Assembly: GCA_910585015.1 (NCBI GenBank)
Contig: CAJUCT010000003.1
Span: 16,665-80,664, forward strand
DNA length: 64,000 nucleotides
DNA from: an uncultured Acetatifactor sp.
GTDB lineage: Bacteria > Bacillota > Clostridia > Lachnospirales > Lachnospiraceae
Direction of reading: 5' to 3'
Positions 16,663-25,308 of this stretch are shown piece by piece. The notes beneath the pieces are model-generated. The model was given only the letters and a program-made list of their open reading frames with translations, had not been told where the DNA came from and did not search any database. How positions within the stretch are numbered: the first letter of the stretch is position 1; each line of letters begins with the position of its first letter. Made by a program: the position numbers and the translations under genes.

Positions 16663-17403
16663 ATGAAGCAGAATTACAGATTCATTATTATGTATGACGG
16701 CAGCAGGTACTATGGCTGGCAGCGGCAGCCGGACCACGATACGGTTCAGGGCAAGCTGGAGGCAGTGCTGGAGCGGCTGTGCGGCCAGCCGGTGGAGGTC
16801 ATCGGCGCCGGGCGCACGGACGCCGGTGTTCATGCCCGCAGCATGGTGGCCAATGTGACCATGGATGTGGCCCTTGCCCCGGAGAAAATCATGGACTATC
16901 TGAACCGCTATCTGCCGGAGGATATCGCGGTCAGAGAAGTAAAGGCGGCAGGGCCCCGGTTCCACGCCAGATACAACGCCATCGGCAAGACATATTGCTA
17001 TACCTGCTTTGACGGTCCGGTTAAGCCGGTTTTTGACCGCAAATATGTGTATGTGCTGGAGGAGTCCCCGGATATAGGGGTCATGCGGGAGGCGGCCCGG
17101 CTGCTCACGGGAGAGCACGATTTCCGCAATTTCTGTATGAATCCCCGGATGAAAAAATCCACGGTGCGGACGGTGGACCAGATCCGTATAGAGCGGGAGG
17201 GGGACTATATCCGCTTTACCTTTCACGGCACAGGCTTTCTGCAGAATATGGTGCGGATCATGGTGGGGACCCTGCTGGAGGTGGGATGGGGACATATGGG
17301 ACAGGAGCAGGTGCAGGAGGCATTGCAATCCCGGGAGCGCCGGAAAGCTGGCCCCACGGCCCCGGCGCAAGGGCTGTGTCTGATGCAGGTAGACTATGAC
17401 TGA
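16663..17403 (+). CDS. truA: tRNA pseudouridine(38-40) synthase TruA
   Basis: The 246 residues cover the whole TruA fold. The catalytic aspartate D53 lies in GAGRTDAGVHA. Other family blocks are YDGSRYYGWQRQP, RFHARYNAIGKTYCY, LLTGEHDFRNFC and GTGFLQNMVRIMVGTLLEVG. It modifies U38-40 in tRNA anticodon stems. The start is set at the ATG with AGAGGAG five bases upstream rather than ATG 16633, which overlaps the stop of the upstream gene and lacks an SD. Confidence 0.94.
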   Translation: MKQNYRFIIMYDGSRYYGWQRQPDHDTVQGKLEAVLERLCGQPVEVIGAGRTDAGVHARSMVANVTMDVALAPEKIMDYLNRYLPEDIAVREVKAAGPRFHARYNAIGKTYCYTCFDGPVKPVFDRKYVYVLEESPDIGVMREAARLLTGEHDFRNFCMNPRMKKSTVRTVDQIRIEREGDYIRFTFHGTGFLQNMVRIMVGTLLEVGWGHMGQEQVQEALQSRERRKAGPTAPAQGLCLMQVDYD

Positions 17404-17494
17404 GGAATGTGAATGAGCCGGAGCGCTTGGCCTTGTTGCCAAGGGAATTTCCGGAGATTTACATAAGAAAAGCAGGGATGGGTACTGCCAGCGA

Positions 17495-17681
17495 TATGCA
17501 TGTAGAGGTAAGTTTGGATGTTTTACATCCAAATACGTATTAAGGGATATTGCAGGCGTAGCCAGCAATATCCACGAGGAGGAAGTTTGGAAGTGAAACT
17601 TCCAAATACGCATTAACGCAGTATCGCAGGCTCGGCCTGCGATATGCAGGAAAGAGGGAAGTTTGGCTTTAAGGGGGCATG
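17495..17681 (+). repeat. Imperfect tandem array of hairpin repeats, period about 75 bp (repeat B)
   Basis: AAGTTTGG recurs at 17510, 17583 and 17659 (periods 73 and 76). Each of the first two units has a hairpin (TTTGGATGTTTTACATCCAAA; TTTGGAAGTGAAACTTCCAAA) followed by ATACGTATTAA or ATACGCATTAA. A second hairpin follows built on GATATTGC...GCAATATC or ATCGCAGGC...GCCTGCGAT, then GAGG. The array ends next to the SD of the CoA-transferase. A partial copy lies at 21678-21745. Confidence 0.65.
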
Positions 17682-17683
17682 GT

Positions 17684-19027
17684 ATGTTACAGGACTTCAC
17701 AATACAATATCGGCAAAAGCTGCGCACCCCCCAGGAGGCGGCAGCAGTTGTTAAAAGCGGGGACTGGGTGGACTACACTAGCTGCCTGGGTAAGCCTGTG
17801 CTGCTGGATCAGGCTCTGGCCCGGCGCAGGGACGAACTCTGGGACGTAAAAATCCGGGGGAATTTGATTGATGGTCCTATCCATGTGGCGGAGTGCGATG
17901 AGAGCCAGGAACATTTTACCTATCACAGCTGGCACTGCTCCTCCTATGAACGGGGACTCTGCGACCGGGGGTTGTGCTACTATATTCCCATGGTGTTCCA
18001 CAACAATGCGGCCTACTATGAATTTTTTCTGGATGTGAATGTGGTCATGGTCAGCGTATCCCCCATGGACAAGCACGGGTACTTCAATTTTTCGGTGAAC
18101 ACCGGGGTGGCGGCCCCCATCGCCCGGATGGCGGATATCGTGATCGTGGAGGTCAACGAGCATATGCCCAAAATCCATGGGGGTTATGACGAGTGCATCC
18201 ATATCTCGGAGGTGGACTATATCGTGGAGGGGCCTCATGTCCCCTTTGAGAGCAGCAGGCCCTTTGTGCCCAGGGAGGTGGACCGGCGGATTGCGGAACA
18301 TATCATTCCCTATATTGTGGATGGGGCAACCCTGCAGCTGGGCATCGGCAGTATGCCCAACGCCCTGGGGGAATTGATCGCACAGTCGGACTTGAACGAT
18401 CTGGGGATGCACACGGAGTTGTGCTCCGACGCATACCTCAGTATGTATCGGGCGGGCAAGCTGACCAACCGGAAAAAAAATATTGACAGGGGCAAGGGTG
18501 TCTTTGGCTGTGCCCTGGGCTCCCTGGAATTGTATGAATGGCTGGACGACAATCACGGCATAGCCGCCTATCCGCTGGAGTATGTGAACCGTCCCAGCGT
18601 AATTGCCCAGATTGACAACATGGTGTCCATTAACAGTTGTGTGGCGGTGGACCTGTACGGCCAGGTGGCGGCAGAGAGCGCCGGGGCCAGGCAGATCAGC
18701 GGCACGGGCGGACAGCTGGACTTTTTGATCGGCGCCTCCGCATCCCGGGGCGGTAAAGCCTTTATCTGCATGAGTTCCGTACATACGGATCGCCACGGGG
18801 GAAAGCACTCTCGGATCAAGCCCCAGTTTGACGGGGACATTATTACCTCTCCCCGCAGCCAGGTGTATTTCCTGGCCACGGAGTACGGTGTTATCAACCT
18901 GGAGGGTCGCTCCACCTGGGAGCGGGCGGAGGCGCTGATCTCCATCGCCCACCCGGACTTTCGGGATATGCTGGTTCGGGAGGCCCAGGAGAGAAAGATC
19001 TGGCGTCGATCCAATAAGAGAGGGTAG
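17684..19027 (+). CDS. Acetate CoA-transferase, But/Cat family
   Basis: The 447-residue protein is full-length for the butyryl-CoA:acetate / 4-hydroxybutyrate CoA-transferase family. Landmarks are KSGDWVDYTSCLGKP, IVEVNEHMPKIHGG, LQLGIGSMPNALGE, GMHTELCSDA, QISGTGGQLDFLIGA and ALISIAHPDFRDML with a final IWRRSNKR. E245 in HTEL aligns with the glutamate that forms the CoA thioester in the Clostridial enzymes. It moves CoA between a short acyl-CoA and acetate at the end of fermentation. The last 100 residues look closest to butyryl-CoA:acetate transferases of butyrate producers, but the substrate pocket differs, so the substrate is not fixed. ATG 17684 has AAGGGGG six bases upstream; TTG 17663 is less likely. 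Confidence 0.85.
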   Translation: MLQDFTIQYRQKLRTPQEAAAVVKSGDWVDYTSCLGKPVLLDQALARRRDELWDVKIRGNLIDGPIHVAECDESQEHFTYHSWHCSSYERGLCDRGLCYYIPMVFHNNAAYYEFFLDVNVVMVSVSPMDKHGYFNFSVNTGVAAPIARMADIVIVEVNEHMPKIHGGYDECIHISEVDYIVEGPHVPFESSRPFVPREVDRRIAEHIIPYIVDGATLQLGIGSMPNALGELIAQSDLNDLGMHTELCSDAYLSMYRAGKLTNRKKNIDRGKGVFGCALGSLELYEWLDDNHGIAAYPLEYVNRPSVIAQIDNMVSINSCVAVDLYGQVAAESAGARQISGTGGQLDFLIGASASRGGKAFICMSSVHTDRHGGKHSRIKPQFDGDIITSPRSQVYFLATEYGVINLEGRSTWERAEALISIAHPDFRDMLVREAQERKIWRRSNKRG

Positions 19028-19174
19028 AAAATGCCCTGACTTCTTATTCCTTTATTGGCAGGAACATGCTATAATCCAGTCAGCAACCGCATAAGCGGTG
19101 TCTGGAAGAATTTCATGCCATGGCAGGAATTGTTTTTTAGTCGTTTGCCATAATGAAGAGAAGGATGTGACGAT

Positions 19175-19729
19175 ATGGGATTAGCGGAATTTGAGCGAAA
19201 GAAGAACGAGAAAATTGACGGGGTGATTTACCATATGTCACCATCGCCCGGATATGCGCATTTTATTATCAATGGAAATATTTATATGGCCATAAAGCAG
19301 GGGTTAAAGGGAAGCGTATGTACTGTTTCTATGGAGAATATGGATTTTAAATACCATCCGGAAGAAAATGATGACTATTTGTGTCCGGACATTATGATCA
19401 TTTGTGACAGAAAGCGATTGAAGGGCGGAGCCTACAGCGGTGTCCCTAAATTTATTGCAGAGACGTTGAGTCATTCAACTACAAAACGTGACAAAACCAT
19501 AAAAAAAGATATTTACGAGAAGGCCGGGGTAGAAGAGTATTGGATCGTTTCTCCGCAGGGTTCTGTAGAAATTTACTATTTGGAAGAGGGTAAATATATT
19601 CTGGAACAAAATTACATGTTGCAGGATGATAAGGAAGACGACGACTATAATGCGGAGACAGAAATATGTCTGAAGGCATTTCCGCAGATTAGGATGTCTC
19701 TGGGGGAAATTTTCGAGGGCGTGGAATAA
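19175..19729 (+). CDS. Uma2-family (DUF820) restriction-endonuclease-like protein
   Basis: This 184-residue protein has the Uma2 core: YHMSPSPGYAH, the metal-binding LCPDIMIICD segment, a conserved FIAETLSHSTTKRDK (E-x-x-S form) and GVEEYWIVSP, which matches VxEYWxVdP of the family. The PD-(D/E)XK-like fold suggests nuclease ancestry, but the cellular role of Uma2 proteins is not known. The SD AAGGATG lies upstream of ATG. It stands alone. Confidence 0.88.
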   Translation: MGLAEFERKKNEKIDGVIYHMSPSPGYAHFIINGNIYMAIKQGLKGSVCTVSMENMDFKYHPEENDDYLCPDIMIICDRKRLKGGAYSGVPKFIAETLSHSTTKRDKTIKKDIYEKAGVEEYWIVSPQGSVEIYYLEEGKYILEQNYMLQDDKEDDDYNAETEICLKAFPQIRMSLGEIFEGVE

Positions 19730-19804
19730 TTGACGCGGGAGGTTAAGCGCTTAAGGGAGCAGCAGAATACAGAACTCCGGTAGTGGGCTGGATTCATTCT
19801 GTCA

Positions 19805-19833
19805 TTGAATTGTTGATGGAACTGTGATAATAT
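19805..19833 (+). promoter_or_regulatory. Sigma-A-like promoter for the PAP2 gene
   Basis: TTGAAT, 17 bp, TAATAT, ending 36 bp before the start codon. Confidence 0.5.
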
Positions 19834-19868
19834 GGAACTGTATGAACGGACAGGAGGATGATACTGCT

Positions 19869-20804
19869 ATGTCCAAAAGGAACAGGCAATATGTGGCGGT
19901 GGGGGCATTCCTATTGATTTTTGGGGGATTGCTGGCGCTGGCCACGATTTATGATTTACAGATAAGCTTTCTGCTGGCGTCGCCCAATCTGATTCCCGGC
20001 AGATATTTTTCCACCAGTTTTCCCTGTAATCTGGTGGAGGTGGTGGCCATGGCGCCCATATGGGGCTTTGCCACTTTTGCCGCCTCCATCCTGGTGGTCT
20101 ATCTTCACCACAGGGGAGGAGCGGCAAGGGGACTTGCGTTGATATTCTTTGGTCTGTCCGTGTTTGCGGGAAGTTCTTTCCTGAGAGATATGATGAAGTA
20201 CCTGCTCCAGATCCTGAACAGAGAAGAAGTGATGAAGCAGGTATGGTTTAAAGTGGCAATGACAGCCTTTGGTCTGGTGACTACAGTGTTGATTCTGACG
20301 CTGGCCGGCGGGTGGATTCAGGACCATATGAGGCAGATGCTGCCTTTTGCGCTGGCGATTATCTGTTCATGCTGCTGTTTTCTATTTGTGGAACTTATCA
20401 AGAATCCTGTGGGGAGGATGCGCTTCAGGGCCATGCATTATGTAGGAGATTATTCCTATTATACTCCCTGGTACCAGGTGAGCAGCGCCAGGCAGATGCT
20501 GGGAAGTCTGGGCCTTGACCGGGATTATTTTAAATCCTTTCCCTCCGGCCATACCTTTTCGGGTTCCATGGCTTATCTGGTGATCCTTCTGCCGGATCTG
20601 TTTGAGAGACTACAGACCAGAAAGTGGCGGATGTTGTCCTATGTGGTTCCCATCACCTACACAGGCATGGTGGCATTTTTCCGGGTGGCAGCCGGCGCCC
20701 ATTTTTTCAGCGACGTGCTGGTGGGCGGAACTATGGGCTTTTTGGCGGTTCAATTTTTCCGATGGCTCTTTCTGTATCGGCTTCGAAGAAAATTTTGGTC
20801 CTAA
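19869..20804 (+). CDS. PAP2-family membrane phosphatase
   Basis: The 311 residues contain six or seven membrane helices and the three phosphatase motifs of the PAP2 superfamily: a KNPVGRMRFR block (first motif), PSGHTFSGS (second, with the catalytic His) and RVAAGAHFFSDVLVGG (third). It probably dephosphorylates a lipid phosphate or undecaprenyl diphosphate outside the membrane. The first motif is KNPVGRMRFR rather than the common KxxxxxxRP, so a final Pro is missing. ATG 19869 is chosen for AGGAGG eleven bases upstream and a basic start (MSKRNRQY); ATG 19842 is possible. Confidence 0.87.
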   Translation: MSKRNRQYVAVGAFLLIFGGLLALATIYDLQISFLLASPNLIPGRYFSTSFPCNLVEVVAMAPIWGFATFAASILVVYLHHRGGAARGLALIFFGLSVFAGSSFLRDMMKYLLQILNREEVMKQVWFKVAMTAFGLVTTVLILTLAGGWIQDHMRQMLPFALAIICSCCCFLFVELIKNPVGRMRFRAMHYVGDYSYYTPWYQVSSARQMLGSLGLDRDYFKSFPSGHTFSGSMAYLVILLPDLFERLQTRKWRMLSYVVPITYTGMVAFFRVAAGAHFFSDVLVGGTMGFLAVQFFRWLFLYRLRRKFWS

Positions 20805-20862
20805 TTTCCTATTTTTATACAAAAAAATATTTTCTTTTGTAGAATTTAGTGATATACTGGTT

Positions 20863-20885
20863 CTGGGAAAGTAGATTTTTCCCAG
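20863..20885. other. Inverted repeat upstream of comFB
   Basis: CTGGGAAA (20863-20870) pairs with TTTCCCAG (20878-20885). It may end the PAP2 transcript or act as an operator for comFB. Confidence 0.4.
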
Positions 20886-20920
20886 AGGGAATACGAAAGG
20901 CTAAAGCAAGGTAAAATTTT

Positions 20921-21214
20921 ATGATAGGTTTGATAAACTTGATGGAAGAAACAGTACTGAACAAGATTGACCAGTTGCTGCCCAATACGGACTACTGTAA
21001 GTGTGACAGCTGCCGGATGGATATAGCTACTTATGCTTTAAATCGCCTTCCAGCGCAATATGTGCAGTCGATCAAAGGAAAGGTGCTGTATCGTTTTGCG
21101 TCAAGCCAGGTACAAAATGATATTGAAGTTACGGTGGCTGTTAGCAAGGCAATCGAGGTTGTAGGGAAAGCGCCTCATAAAAATGTAAATTTTGTGGAAG
21201 AAAAAAGGTCATAA
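20921..21214 (+). CDS. ComFB-domain protein
   Basis: The 97-residue protein matches the ComFB family: VLNKIDQLL, a Cys cluster DYCKCDSCRMDIATYALNRL that could bind zinc, and LPAQYVQS. The family is named after a Bacillus late-competence gene of unknown function, and relatives elsewhere are linked to cyclic-dinucleotide or motility control. It is a single gene between an inverted repeat and a clear terminator. No strong SD is seen (AGCAAGG). Confidence 0.8.
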   Translation: MIGLINLMEETVLNKIDQLLPNTDYCKCDSCRMDIATYALNRLPAQYVQSIKGKVLYRFASSQVQNDIEVTVAVSKAIEVVGKAPHKNVNFVEEKRS

Positions 21215-21231
21215 TCTGCGGAAGTAATACA

Positions 21232-21318
21232 GGACCCTATCGAAAGCGCAGGGCGTACTATGCAGTTCATGCTGTATATACGTCCTATATTTTGCTGTTG
21301 ATAGGGTTCTCTTTTTCA
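21232..21318 (+). terminator. Long hairpin terminator after comFB
   Basis: ACCCTATC (21233-21240) pairs with GATAGGGT (21301-21308), with an inner GGCGTA/TACGTCC arm, followed by CTCTTTTTC. Confidence 0.65.
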
Positions 21319-21758
21319 TTATAATAAAACAAATGTTTTAGATGACCATAGACCAGATGCTGGTGTATATTCCCCAGTTAAGCCGCCGCAAAGACAAACG
21401 TTTTAGGTATAGGTTTATGGTTGATTTTCTCCTAATAATATGACACAGGCGGCGAAAACCTTTGGCGGGTGTTCGGAAGGACGATTCGTCATGCGGCGGA
21501 GGTATTCGGTTACAGGCTGCAGAGAAAGGCTGTTGCGGAGAGGGGCATCCCCTTGAGGCGGCAGCTTTTTTCGCGTACTTTTTTGTGGCAACATACCTGA
21601 CAAAAAGGGCAGCTTACCGCTTTACCGCTTGCGTACACCGAAATATTTGATAGAATGGATAGCGAGACAGGGGCATTCAAATACTGATTAACGCAGTAAC
21701 GCAGGCACAGCAGGAGTTTGGCATAGGCAAACTTCTGTTATGCGGGAAGGAGGAAAAC
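21319..21758. other. Gap with possible gene fossils, a promoter and a repeat
   Basis: A 33-codon frame (21342-21443, MTIDQMLVYIPQLSRRKDKR...) resembles the N-terminus of small phage-type proteins I know from Clostridia, but it breaks off. Its identity is uncertain. The stretch 21444-21655 is GC-rich, has short frames only, and codes for nothing I can name. TTGCGT, 16 bp, TAGAAT at 21629-21656 is a good promoter for the LytTR module. A partial copy of repeat B lies at 21678-21745 (CAAATACTGATTAACGCAGT). Confidence 0.45.
21629..21656 (+). promoter_or_regulatory. Sigma-A-like promoter for the LytTR/ABC module
   Basis: TTGCGT, 16-bp spacer, TAGAAT, about 100 bp before the LytTR start. Confidence 0.45.
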
Positions 21759-22205
21759 TTGCAAGTCAATATTGAAATCGACGATGGGCAGGAGGATGTG
21801 GCCGTCACCATAAAATGCGGGGAAAGGTCAGCCTATGTAGACAGGCTGGTGGCGGCTATATACATGGTTGACCGCCAGATCACGGTCACCCGCAGCGGGT
21901 ATGCGCTGCCGCTGGATCTGGAGAAAGTTCTGTATGTGGAATCGGTGGATGGCAGATGTTTTGTCTATACCCAGGAGGAGGTCTATGAGACCGGCAGCAG
22001 ACTGTATGAACTGGAACAGCAGCTTGGACAGTATCTGTTCGTCCGGGCCAATAAGGCAAGTATTGTCAATCTGAAAAAAATTGAGTCCATCAGGACCTAT
22101 GTGAACAGACGGCTGCTGCTTAAAATGGAAAATGGAGAACAGTTGATTGCCTCCAGGCAGTATGCGGAAAATATCAAGGGACTGCTTGGGATAAGTAAGC
22201 ACTAA
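21759..22205 (+). CDS. LytTR-domain DNA-binding protein
   Basis: The 148 residues have a short N-terminal part and a LytTR DNA-binding domain (about residues 45-145): LDLEKVLYVESVDGRCFVYT, RLYELEQQL, LFVRANKASIVNLKKIESI and a basic NRRLLLKMENGEQL. It lacks a receiver domain, as is typical of LytTR proteins paired with a DUF3021 membrane protein, where the partner is thought to control it. The start is TTG, supported by GGAAGGAGG seven bases upstream. The downstream order LytTR-DUF3021-ABC ATPase-ABC permease suggests control of its own transporter operon (inference). Confidence 0.88.
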   Translation: MQVNIEIDDGQEDVAVTIKCGERSAYVDRLVAAIYMVDRQITVTRSGYALPLDLEKVLYVESVDGRCFVYTQEEVYETGSRLYELEQQLGQYLFVRANKASIVNLKKIESIRTYVNRRLLLKMENGEQLIASRQYAENIKGLLGISKH

Positions 22206-22238
22206 GGGCATATTTAAATATGAAGAAAGAGGAAATAT

Positions 22239-22730
22239 ATGGAAGAGAGAAAACATCTATTGACATATGTGGAACAGGTTTTCATGATTCTGGGGATAAG
22301 CCTGCTTGCCGTCACATTGATCTGTGCCGCTGTGGGGGAGGAGGCCCGGGAATATTCTACCATGTTCGCGCTGGGGGCCGAGGGCATTCCCATCCATACC
22401 ATAGGGGAGTATCTGCTGTCCTCTGTATGCATCACGACGCTGCGGTTTGTCTTTTTTACGGATACCTTTATCAAGAGGTGGTCCCTGGCGGGGAGGACTG
22501 CGGGTATGTTGGGGGCCGTGACCGTGCTGAGCGGAGGACTGGCTTACCTGTTTGGATGGTTCCCCGTGGATGACCCCAAGTGCTGGGTTGCCTTTTTTAT
22601 CAGTTTTGGAATCTGCTTCCTGAGCAGCGCAGCGCTGTCTGTCAGAAGAGAGCAGGCGGAGAACCGACGGCTGGAGGCGGCGCTGCGGCGGATGAAGGAA
22701 TCGGAGGAAGTTACGGAACCTGGCCGATAA
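22239..22730 (+). CDS. DUF3021-like membrane protein
   Basis: The 163-residue protein has four predicted helices (MILGISLLAVTLICAAVG, IGEYLLSSVCITTLRFVFF, TAGMLGAVTVLSGGLAYLFGW, CWVAFFISFGICFLSSAAL) and a charged C-terminal tail. Size, topology and position directly after a stand-alone LytTR gene fit DUF3021, whose members inhibit the partner LytTR in other Firmicutes. The SD AAAGAGGAAA precedes ATG. Confidence 0.78.
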   Translation: MEERKHLLTYVEQVFMILGISLLAVTLICAAVGEEAREYSTMFALGAEGIPIHTIGEYLLSSVCITTLRFVFFTDTFIKRWSLAGRTAGMLGAVTVLSGGLAYLFGWFPVDDPKCWVAFFISFGICFLSSAALSVRREQAENRRLEAALRRMKESEEVTEPGR

Positions 22731-22782
22731 GCAACAGGCGATATGCATAATTCAAAAGCAACGCAAAAATAAGGAGGCAAAT

Positions 22783-23619
22783 ATGGCGGCATTGATACAG
22801 GCGGAACATATTACCCATTCTTTTGGGGACAAAAAGATTATAGAAGATATTTCTTTCATGGTGGAAAAAGGGGAGGTGATTGGCCTTCTAGGCCCTTCCG
22901 GCGCAGGAAAAACCACTCTGGTGAACATTTTGACAGGGCAGCTTAAGGCCGCCGGGGGAAGCGTTCGGATATGTGGCGGTGAAGACGGGAAAAAACCGGA
23001 GACCGGCATCATGATGGACAGCTTCGGGCTTTATGAGAGGTTGTCAGTGTGGGAGAATCTGCGCATCTTCGCAGACATTTACCGGGTGTCTAAGGAGAGG
23101 ATTGAAAAGCTGCTGGATCGAACACAGCTGCGCCCGGCCAGGAACACGGCGGTGAGCAAACTGTCCAAGGGCATGAGGGGAAGGGTAAATCTGTGCAGGG
23201 CGCTGCTAAAGGATGCGGACATTCTATATCTGGACGAACCTACCTCGGGCCTGGACCCTGCCACCACATGGAAGATCCACCAATTGATCGGGGAGGAGCG
23301 CGAAGCGGGAACCACCGTTTTCCTCACCACTCACAATATGCATGAGGCGGAAACCCTGTGCGACAGGGTCATGCTGCTGAACCAGGGAAAGATTGTGGAG
23401 CAGGGAGTTCCCAGGGACATCTGTACCAGACACAACTCCCGGAGGGAGATTGAAGTGACCCTGCAGGGCGGGGAGAGACATGTGCTCCCCAATGCCCGGG
23501 AGAGCGAGAAGATACTGTCCGAATGGATCAGGGCGGAGAAGATACTGTCCATACATTCTTCCGAGCCGGATCTGGAAAAAGTTTTTCTGGGCATCACTGG
23601 AAGGAGGCTTAGCGACTGA
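22783..23619 (+). CDS. ABC transporter ATP-binding protein
   Basis: The 278 residues carry a full nucleotide-binding domain: Walker A GPSGAGKTTL (about 37-46), a signature LSKGMRGRVNL in place of LSGGQ, Walker B ILYLDEPTSGLD and the H-loop FLTTHNMHEAE. The MRGR signature is typical of the multidrug/ABC-2 class. Its stop overlaps the start of the permease gene (TGATG), so the two form one exporter. The substrate is unknown; peptide or drug export is common for LytTR-linked ABC-2 systems. Confidence 0.92.
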   Translation: MAALIQAEHITHSFGDKKIIEDISFMVEKGEVIGLLGPSGAGKTTLVNILTGQLKAAGGSVRICGGEDGKKPETGIMMDSFGLYERLSVWENLRIFADIYRVSKERIEKLLDRTQLRPARNTAVSKLSKGMRGRVNLCRALLKDADILYLDEPTSGLDPATTWKIHQLIGEEREAGTTVFLTTHNMHEAETLCDRVMLLNQGKIVEQGVPRDICTRHNSRREIEVTLQGGERHVLPNARESEKILSEWIRAEKILSIHSSEPDLEKVFLGITGRRLSD

Positions 23620-24338
23620 TGAGGCACATCATTACCATTATCAAAAAGCAGATCAAGGATACTCTGCGCAACAAGGCAGTATTGATACAGTTTGTCATGT
23701 TCCCGGCGCTGGCCGTGATTATGACGCGGTCCATGCAGATAGAAGGTATGCCCCCGGATTTCTTTGTAAAATTATTCTCCACCATGTATGTGGGTATGGC
23801 TCCTCTCACCTGCATAGCCGCCATCATCTCTGAGGAAAAAGAAAAAAACACTCTGCGGGTGCTGTTGATGGCGGATGTTTCGTCCTGGCAGTATCTTGTG
23901 GGAGTGGGAAGCTATGTGTTCTTTTTCTGTATGCTGGGAGCGGGTGTGTTCTGCCTGCTTGGCGGATATACCCTGGGACAGGGAGGCGTTTTTCTGCTAA
24001 TCATGGCAGTGGGGATCCTGACTTCCCTGCTGCTGGGCGCCGCCGTCGGCATTGGAAGCGGCAGCCAGATGGCGGCAACCTCGGTGACTGTTCCCGTCAT
24101 GCTGCTTTTTTCTTTTTCCCCCATGTTGTCCATGTTTAACGACCATATAGCCAAGCTGGCAAGATTCACTTACACGGAGCAGATCAGGCTGCTGCTGAAC
24201 GGTTTGGGAAAGGGGGAGCGTACCGGGGAGGGTATATTGATCATAGCCGCCAACATCTTTCTTTTTGGCAGTATTTTCTGGCTGTTGTACCGCAGGCAGG
24301 GATTTAAGCAGAATCAGCCTGCTCTGACAAAAAACTGA
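23619..24338 (+). CDS. ABC-2 type transporter permease
   Basis: The 239-residue protein has six predicted membrane helices in the ABC-2 pattern and the family start MRHIITIIKKQIKDTLRNK. EEKEKNTLRVLLMADVS, the coupling segment typical of ABC-2 permeases, lies before helix 3. It overlaps the ATPase gene by one base and must form a homodimeric membrane pore with it. It is the last gene of the LytTR module. Confidence 0.88.
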   Translation: MRHIITIIKKQIKDTLRNKAVLIQFVMFPALAVIMTRSMQIEGMPPDFFVKLFSTMYVGMAPLTCIAAIISEEKEKNTLRVLLMADVSSWQYLVGVGSYVFFFCMLGAGVFCLLGGYTLGQGGVFLLIMAVGILTSLLLGAAVGIGSGSQMAATSVTVPVMLLFSFSPMLSMFNDHIAKLARFTYTEQIRLLLNGLGKGERTGEGILIIAANIFLFGSIFWLLYRRQGFKQNQPALTKN

Positions 24339-24386
24339 CTGCTTCCATGGGCTTGGAATTTGTCTGACTGGATCCTTTTTCATGAC

Positions 24387-24415
24387 TTGCATAATCAGGC
24401 TCAAAGGATTATAAT
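24387..24415 (+). promoter_or_regulatory. Sigma-A promoter for the patatin gene
   Basis: TTGCAT, 17 bp, TATAAT, ending 36 bp before ATG 24452. Confidence 0.6.
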
Positions 24416-24451
24416 GGGAGGAAGTGAGAACAGGAAGAAGGTGCAGGCTAT

Positions 24452-25306
24452 ATGAAGACAGGGCTGGTGCTGGAAGGCGGCGCCATGCGGGGCATGTATA
24501 CCGCAGGGGTGCTGGATGTGTTGATGGAGCAGGGAATTCAGATGGACGGCGTGGTGGGCGTATCCGCGGGAGCGGTGTTTGGCAGCAATTATAAATCCCG
24601 CCAGAACGGCAGGTCTCTCCGATATAATATCAAATATTGCAGAGATCCCAGGTATGGGGATTTTCGATCTCTGATCAGGAGCGGCGATATCTATGAGGAG
24701 AAATTCTGCTATCATGAATTGCCGGAGAAGCTGGATCCCTTTGACTGGGAAACCTACAGGAACAATCCTATGGAATTTTATGTGGTCTGCACGGATGTGG
24801 ACACGGGGCGGGCCGTATACCACAGATGCACCGGAGACAGGAGGGATCTGCGCTGGATGCAGGCGTCGGCCTCCATGCCCTTTGTGTCCCGGATTGTGAA
24901 GATTGGTGATCGGCAGCTACTGGACGGCGGTATCTCGGATTCCATTCCTCTGAATTGGTTTCGCAGCATCGGCTATGAGAAAAACCTGGTAGTGCTGACC
25001 CGGCCCAGGGGATATCGGAAAAAGCCGCCTCGGGGATTGCCTCTTTTGCTGCATAAGATCCGCCGGTATCCGGCGCTGGCGATGGCGGTGAGGACCCGCC
25101 ATATCCGCTACAACCAGGCGCTGGATCAGCTGCCGGAATTGGAAAAGGCGGGGTTGGCGCTGGTGCTGAGACCCAGCAGGCGGATCAAGGTGTCCAAACT
25201 GGAGCGGCATCCATGGAAATTGAAAGCCCTGTATAAGCTGGGCAGGAAGGACACGGAGCGGAGATTGGAAGAAATAAGACGTTTTTTGGCGCAGGAACAG
25301 AGGTAA
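24452..25306 (+). CDS. Patatin-like phospholipase
   Basis: The 284 residues hold the patatin oxyanion block GGAMRGMYTAGVLD, the nucleophile serine S38 in GVSAG and the catalytic aspartate D158 in DGGISDSIP. Together they form the Ser-Asp dyad of a lipid acyl hydrolase. There is no signal peptide, so it acts in the cytoplasm. The layout matches the bacterial YjjU-type patatins. The C-terminus is basic. The aldo/keto reductase remnant follows two bases after the stop. Confidence 0.9.
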   Translation: MKTGLVLEGGAMRGMYTAGVLDVLMEQGIQMDGVVGVSAGAVFGSNYKSRQNGRSLRYNIKYCRDPRYGDFRSLIRSGDIYEEKFCYHELPEKLDPFDWETYRNNPMEFYVVCTDVDTGRAVYHRCTGDRRDLRWMQASASMPFVSRIVKIGDRQLLDGGISDSIPLNWFRSIGYEKNLVVLTRPRGYRKKPPRGLPLLLHKIRRYPALAMAVRTRHIRYNQALDQLPELEKAGLALVLRPSRRIKVSKLERHPWKLKALYKLGRKDTERRLEEIRRFLAQEQR

Positions 25307-25308
25307 GA

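Noticed and set aside
17687..18952. 421-codon antisense frame opposite the CoA-transferase
   Set aside because: No domain, no SD, and the plus-strand gene is unambiguous.
21342..21655. Prophage remnant
   Set aside because: Only one 33-codon frame recalls a phage protein and I cannot confirm it, so no mobile element is claimed.
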